Shown here: positions 15,069-18,723 of the stretch, piece by piece
Numbering within the stretch: the first letter of the stretch is position 1
Layout: each line of letters opens with the position of its first letter
Source: Gemmatimonadota bacterium
GTDB lineage: Bacteria; JBHIER01; G020348925
Direction of reading: 5' to 3'
NCBI GenBank assembly: GCA_020348925.1
Contig: CP070758.1
Span: forward strand, 1,923,603-1,942,325
Length of the DNA: 18,723 nucleotides
Position numbers and translations under genes: made by a program
The notes under the pieces: model-generated
Database searches by the model: none
The model's input: the letters and a program-made list of their open reading frames with translations, nothing else
What the model was told of the DNA's origin: nothing

Positions 15069-16051
15069 TCAAAATAATATTCATGATAGTAAGAACCACC
15101 TGATACCTCGCTCCCACCCTCATCATAGAGATTGTAAGCCAACGCCCACGGAGCAACGTTTCGAGTGCCAATCTCGTCGCGTGCCCGTAGTTTTATGTCA
15201 AACTTATCCTCCGCAAGGTACGGATCACTTTGGCTGCCACTGCCTCTGGACAGGGAACTACCGTTCTCTTGGTAATATAACCACTTACCAAGGATTTCAG
15301 GATCATCAGAGTTATCATCGGTAAATGGATTTAGCAAGGGCCTGGGGTCATTAGGGTCGCTTGGATTTGGAGGATTCAGAGGATTAACAATGAGATAGCC
15401 ATATATGAAGGTATCATAGTGGTCATTATAGGACACTTCTCCATAATGCAAATGGTCACCATCACATCCGGAAGGTTCATAATCATCGACATCGGCAATC
15501 AACAGGTGTTGAGGATAATAATACCAGCCCTCACTGTAGTATCTTCCAGTAAGCGATTGATTCCAAATGATTTTGTCCTTATATTGAACTTTTCTGTTTT
15601 TGATATGCAGATATCTCGTTGTATACCAGGCATCGTCATCGCCATCATCAGCCCGATTCCAACCGCTTCCTGGCCCCCCAACATGAAACCATCCCCTTAT
15701 ACTTATTCTTGAACCGGTAGATTCAATAACGAAAACATCCTTCATAACACTGTAAACATCAGTTCCATTGCATGCTGGCATGTCAACACCACCGTGGAAG
15801 TGGTTGCCACCTTCTGTACGAAATTCGCCTACAACACCACAAATGTCGTGTTCCTGAGAGGAGGTTTGTCCCTCTTGTGTAGGTTGATCGAGCGGCCAAA
15901 TGTGGCTTTCGTCCGGAAAGAGATAATCCGGAAAGATATAAAGTATGCTTTGAATTTCGTCTTCATGCTGAGAGCCGATACCATCATTAATCCAAAAAAT
16001 GAGACTTAGACCCATCAAGAGTATCGCGACATTAAATCTCTGTGCCGACAT
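15029..16051 (-). CDS. N-terminal part of frameshifted surface protein: M23 (LytM) peptidase domain
   Basis: 340 residues as read, but only the first 328 belong; the last 12 are out-of-frame readthrough after a probable one-base deletion. It has a signal peptide (VAILLMGLSLIFWINDGIG). An M23 metallopeptidase-like domain (about 70-215) has all the usual zinc and catalytic motifs: HGGVD (H86, D90), YLH (H149) and HLH (H200, H202). This fold normally cuts peptidoglycan cross-links or glycine-rich peptides. A Pro/Asp/Asn-rich linker (VNPLNPPNPSDPNDPRPLL) and the start of an Ig-like domain follow. The start ATG is 5 bases after AGGAGG. It lies 43 bases behind the beta-propeller gene on the same strand and is probably cotranscribed with it. 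If the frame break is real, the protein would lack its dockerin, cohesin and sorting tail. Confidence 0.85.
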   Translation of the reverse strand: MSAQRFNVAILLMGLSLIFWINDGIGSQHEDEIQSILYIFPDYLFPDESHIWPLDQPTQEGQTSSQEHDICGVVGEFRTEGGNHFHGGVDMPACNGTDVYSVMKDVFVIESTGSRISIRGWFHVGGPGSGWNRADDGDDDAWYTTRYLHIKNRKVQYKDKIIWNQSLTGRYYSEGWYYYPQHLLIADVDDYEPSGCDGDHLHYGEVSYNDHYDTFIYGYLIVNPLNPPNPSDPNDPRPLLNPFTDDNSDDPEILGKWLYYQENGSSLSRGSGSQSDPYLAEDKFDIKLRARDEIGTRNVAPWALAYNLYDEGGSEVSGGSYYHEYYFDLLGPINTIKGLQ

Positions 16052-16094
16052 TGTTTCCTCCTTCTGATAATCTTGTGATGTGTGAGGGGAGCGA

Positions 16095-17333
16095 TTACCT
16101 GTTCATTTTGAAAGTGTACACGTTCGGATGAGCTCGACAAATGATGTACTCCCCACGCTCTGAGAAATGGATGTAATTTTCGGGCAATATATCTTCAGGC
16201 GCTTCCATTTCAATTGCATCGACTTCTTGGCCTTGCAGGTCGAATAGAACAAAGCGATAGGTAACAGGGCCTCCTCGAGTGGGGTGGTATTCAATTATTG
16301 ATGCCGCAATATATTCTGCAGATAAGGCAACAGAGGAGATCCAATAGTATGGTGGTCCCACCTCACGCTCCCAGAGCAGTGAAGCCGTCTCTGTTTCAAA
16401 GAAAAGTAACTTGTTCATACCCCCAACGATCAGATACTCCCCATCGTAGGGAGAAAAAGCCATTTCGTGAGCGTGGCTGATGTGACATAGCATTTCTCTC
16501 AGAATACTGCCATCCTTACGCAGGAGAGTAAGGTATGCCTCATTTGAAGGTGTAATCTCAACAGTTCCTTTCATGGGTATTGCACGCACTTCTCCAACTT
16601 CTGATGGGATTTTCTCGGTTTGCTCCTTTTTGGCCTTGGGCCGGGTCAACCTATCGTTGATTGATATATACGAGCCTGCAGAAGAGATTATGGCTTTTTT
16701 GTCTGAATGGCGAGAGAATTCTCTTTTCCATAAGAGCTGTCCTTCGGATGTAAAAAGATGTAAATCTTTGCTCCAGGCCAAAAAGGTACCTCCATCGTCC
16801 GAAAAGTGGCCACCGCTGAGGTGCATTTCATAAGTATTAATGGGCTCAAGTGATTCAATGGCGTAAAAGTCCAGCCGTTGTCCGAAATTTGAATTTGTTG
16901 AGACAAAATTCTGTCCATTATTGGAGATATAGATGGCATCTTCCGTCTCACCTTTCCAAATTTCTCTTTCATCCTTGTTTAACAAGGATGAAAGAACACC
17001 CCATTCACCTTCTTTTTCGCCGGCTCCCGGATGTTTAGGGTAATATGATTTGATAGCCTTATAATGACCATTTGTGGAGAAGGCCTGCCTGTTATCTCCC
17101 CCCGGATGGAATTCCATAAACGTCTTCGCCAGCGCCCCTTGAATTTTAGGCATCTCATCGTTTGTCAGAACCTTCGGAAACGGGCCGCTCTCCTCAGATA
17201 TTTCGAGTAACTCCAAAGATACTTTTCCAGGAGCGAAAGAAACATCCTTAAGAATAAATGGTATAAATACAATTAGACAAAAGCAAACGCCTAAAATGAA
17301 CTTCTTCTTCAAAAATATCTCTTGTTTCATCAT
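16095..17333 (-). CDS. Exported or membrane-anchored beta-propeller protein
   Basis: 412 residues. The start is taken as the ATG at 17333, 5 bases after AAGGAG; an upstream in-frame start at 17375 adds 14 residues without such a site. A Lys-rich start and one hydrophobic helix (FILGVCFCLIVFIPFIL, about 12-28) serve as signal or anchor. The rest shows repeated blade-like units of WD40/PQQ type: LHLFTSEGQLLWKREF, then LTLLRKDGSILREM, then LLFFETETASLLWEREV, and RFVLFDLQGQEVDAIEM. Such propellers usually bind partners or ligands; no enzyme residues are evident and I do not recognise a named family. It heads a transcription unit with the M23-dockerin-cohesin gene 43 bases downstream and has its own predicted promoter (17387-17416). 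Confidence 0.8.
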   Translation of the reverse strand: MMKQEIFLKKKFILGVCFCLIVFIPFILKDVSFAPGKVSLELLEISEESGPFPKVLTNDEMPKIQGALAKTFMEFHPGGDNRQAFSTNGHYKAIKSYYPKHPGAGEKEGEWGVLSSLLNKDEREIWKGETEDAIYISNNGQNFVSTNSNFGQRLDFYAIESLEPINTYEMHLSGGHFSDDGGTFLAWSKDLHLFTSEGQLLWKREFSRHSDKKAIISSAGSYISINDRLTRPKAKKEQTEKIPSEVGEVRAIPMKGTVEITPSNEAYLTLLRKDGSILREMLCHISHAHEMAFSPYDGEYLIVGGMNKLLFFETETASLLWEREVGPPYYWISSVALSAEYIAASIIEYHPTRGGPVTYRFVLFDLQGQEVDAIEMEAPEDILPENYIHFSERGEYIICRAHPNVYTFKMNR

Positions 17334-17386
17334 GGATACTCCTTGAAGTTGTGAGTGATACAATCTACGTACCATGTTATGTTGAA

Positions 17387-17416
17387 AACATAGTCATTTT
17401 GATTCCCCCATGTCAA
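17387..17416 (-). promoter_or_regulatory. Predicted promoter of the beta-propeller/M23 unit
   Basis: On the minus strand a perfect TTGACA (17416-17411) is followed after 18 bases by TATGTT (17392-17387). A short inverted repeat, ATGTT-GAA-AACAT on the plus strand (17379-17391), overlaps the -10 box and could be an operator. The site lies in the 105-base gap after the AraC-type regulator, about 55 bases before the propeller ATG. Confidence 0.5.
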
Positions 17417-17438
17417 TACTACTAATGTGATATTTACA

Positions 17439-18209
17439 TCAATTTTGTGACATTTTTGCTTTTGATTTTGAGAATTGACTCCGATGCTCTTTGGGAGTAT
17501 GGCCAAATGTTCTTTTGAAAAGTTGAATAAAATGAGATTCTAACTGATAACCGCACTTTTGGCCGACAATTTTTACCGAGTGCGTGGTCGTTTCGACCAA
17601 CATTTTCGCCTCCTCCATCCGGACTTCCTCAAGGAACTCGTGAATAGTCTGTCCCAATTGACAGTGAAAGATTCTTGAAAGATGTTCACGACTACAGTCT
17701 ACAGAGGCTGCAACCTCATTGACTCCAATATTCTTTTGAAAATTTTCCACTATGAAGTCCACAGCTCTTCGCACTCTGAAAGGAAGCTTTTGATTATCAA
17801 AATTTTGTCTGAAATTTTTGTTGTCTTTATAAAAGTCGTCTCTTTCAAGGATTTCCTTGACTATTTCAAAAATCTGTTTTGGGCTGAAGGGTTTGATGAT
17901 GTATCGGAAAATCTGATATTCAGAAAATCTGGCGGCCACCTCCTCCGAACCCTTTCCGGTGACGACGACCAACGGAGTGTCGAAATCCTTTTCCCGAAAT
18001 TTCTCCATAAATTCCAGGCCGTTCATTCCGGGTAGTTGATAGTCCAGGAACAGGAGTCTGATATCCGCCCTCCGATCCAGTATCATTAGAGCCTCTTCGG
18101 CCGTCTTGGCCAGGACCAGATCGTAGTCGTCCCCCAAGATGACGTCATACGAAGCCCTTATGGCCTCTTCGTCTTCAACGATCAGAATGATGGGTTTTCT
18201 GTCAGGCAT
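17439..18209 (-). CDS. Response regulator with receiver and AraC-type DNA-binding domain
   Basis: 256 residues. The receiver (1-125) has the acidic pair E12/D13, phospho-acceptor D56 (LLFLDYQLPGMNG), T84 (VVVTGKG) and K107 (IIKPFSP). The C-terminal AraC/XylS domain (about 147-245) has two helix-turn-helices: VNEVAASVDCSREHLSRIF and the second around VKIVGQKCGYQLESHFIQLF, closing with the family signature FKRTFGHTPKEHR. It should be a phosphorylation-controlled transcription factor. No cognate kinase is next to it. It lies just upstream of the beta-propeller/M23 unit on the same strand, so that unit is a plausible target (inference). The ATG at 18209 has a modest AGTGGGGT ribosome site, and a predicted promoter lies at 18294-18322. 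Confidence 0.93.
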   Translation of the reverse strand: MPDRKPIILIVEDEEAIRASYDVILGDDYDLVLAKTAEEALMILDRRADIRLLFLDYQLPGMNGLEFMEKFREKDFDTPLVVVTGKGSEEVAARFSEYQIFRYIIKPFSPKQIFEIVKEILERDDFYKDNKNFRQNFDNQKLPFRVRRAVDFIVENFQKNIGVNEVAASVDCSREHLSRIFHCQLGQTIHEFLEEVRMEEAKMLVETTTHSVKIVGQKCGYQLESHFIQLFKRTFGHTPKEHRSQFSKSKAKMSQN

Positions 18210-18293
18210 GACCCCACTTTTCCAAAACCAAAGAGACGTTCACAGGTCAGTTGTAGATCTCTTAAGCTCGATAGACTTCCTCCTTGATTGTAC

Positions 18294-18322
18294 AATAAAT
18301 GGGACTGATTACGGAAAGTCAA
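18294..18322 (-). promoter_or_regulatory. Predicted promoter of the receiver-AraC regulator
   Basis: On the minus strand TTGACT (18322-18317) is followed after 17 bases by TTTATT (18299-18294). This implies a 5' leader of roughly 80 bases. A strong AAGGAGG lies just downstream with no start codon at a usable distance. Consensus match only. Confidence 0.4.
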
Positions 18323-18410
18323 GTGCATTCTCGTAGAATCGTGACCGGATTGATTTCAGGGTGAAGTTATGTTGTGCTTTCACAGGAGTAAAAGGTAGGC
18401 AACTTTCCTC

Positions 18411-18439
18411 TTGATAGGAGAAGAGGGTAGGTGTATATT
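18411..18439 (+). promoter_or_regulatory. Predicted promoter of the archease gene
   Basis: TTGATA (18411-18416) is followed after 17 bases by TATATT (18434-18439), each matching five of six consensus bases. Transcription would begin near 18446 and give a leader of about 70 bases before the TTG start. Confidence 0.55.
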
Positions 18440-18517
18440 ACCATACTCTTAGTAGGATTTTGAAGAGATCGTGGTTGGAAGGTATTCAGTTTGAGATAGG
18501 TAAATAAGGAGTCTGAA

Positions 18518-18723
18518 TTGTCCCTCATATCTGGGAAAAGGCGGGGTCGTGAATATTTTGATCATCAGGCCGATATCGGTATTGTTGGTTTTGGAGCCTC
18601 ACTTCAGGAGGCCTTCGAAGAGGCGGCTGTGGCGATGTTCGACCTCATTGTGGATGTCAGTCGGGTTGAACCGAGAGACGAGATAGCTATAGAATGTCAG
18701 GCCGCAGATAAAGAAGAACTCTT
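18518..18723 (+). CDS. Archease, N-terminal part (cut by window edge)
   Basis: The first 68 residues are visible. After a short basic start (SGKRRGRE) comes the archease signature YFDHQADIGIVGFGASLQEA, followed by FEEAAVAMFDLIVDVSRVEP and a DKEEL end, all matching the start of the archease family (usual motif HTADIG). Archease activates the RNA ligase RtcB in RNA repair and tRNA splicing systems, and in bacteria the two genes are often adjacent. An rtcB gene may therefore lie past the right edge (inference). The start is a TTG at 18518, 6 bases after AAGGAG. An in-frame stop at 18497 and the lack of any ATG or GTG in between leave TTG as the only good choice. The Thr of HTAD is Gln here. Confidence 0.88.
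   Translation, partial: MSLISGKRRGREYFDHQADIGIVGFGASLQEAFEEAAVAMFDLIVDVSRVEPRDEIAIECQAADKEEL

Larger units (their letters stand above)
18210..18517. other. Divergent promoter region between regulator and archease
   Basis: About 308 bases without a gene. It holds the predicted promoters of the leftward regulator (18294-18322) and the rightward archease gene (18411-18439). I see no repeats or other structure. Confidence 0.5.

Overview
The window looks like a chromosomal piece of an anaerobic, environmental bacterium, probably of the FCB superphylum (Zixibacteria or KSB1-like candidate phyla fit; this is inference). Two secreted proteins end in the same type IX-like C-terminal sorting / FlgD-like tail and carry dockerin or cohesin modules. 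There is also an octaheme cytochrome c, a [FeFe]-hydrogenase-like redox kinase, Tat-exported ferredoxin-fused aldo/keto reductases and an archease. No tRNA, rRNA, CRISPR array, transposase or phage gene was seen.

Layout. 1-2746 (minus): a signalling operon of a cytoplasmic histidine kinase with a hydrogenase-like sensor, a stand-alone receiver, and the start of a second response regulator cut by the window edge. 3246-6389 (minus): a 1047-residue secreted multidomain protein (FN3-like and HYR modules, dockerin, sorting tail). 6390-7405: about 1 kb without genes, holding at least three inverted-repeat structures of REP-like type. 7406-8905 (minus): a periplasmic octaheme cytochrome of the hydroxylamine-oxidoreductase-like family. 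9338-12620 (plus): a LolA/DUF4412-like secreted protein and two tandem paralogous Tat-exported aldo/keto reductases with C-terminal 2[4Fe-4S] ferredoxin domains. After a repeat-bearing gap comes a DUF6599-like exported protein (12904-13803).

18209-13899 (minus): a receiver-AraC regulator, an exported beta-propeller protein with its own predicted promoter, and a surface protein. That surface protein joins an M23 (LytM) peptidase domain, an Ig-like region, a dockerin, a cohesin and a sorting tail, but its frame is broken by an apparent one-base deletion in a T run (15066-15068 on the plus strand). The regulator is divergent from an archease gene that starts at a TTG and runs off the right edge.

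Two themes connect the genes. One is redox metabolism and sensing: the hydrogenase-like kinase, octaheme cytochrome and Fe-S aldo/keto reductases. The other is cell-surface assembly: two tail-sorted proteins with dockerin and cohesin modules that could interact. The most interesting items are the kinase, whose H-cluster motifs are altered so that hydrogen turnover looks unlikely, and the frameshifted peptidase-dockerin-cohesin protein.
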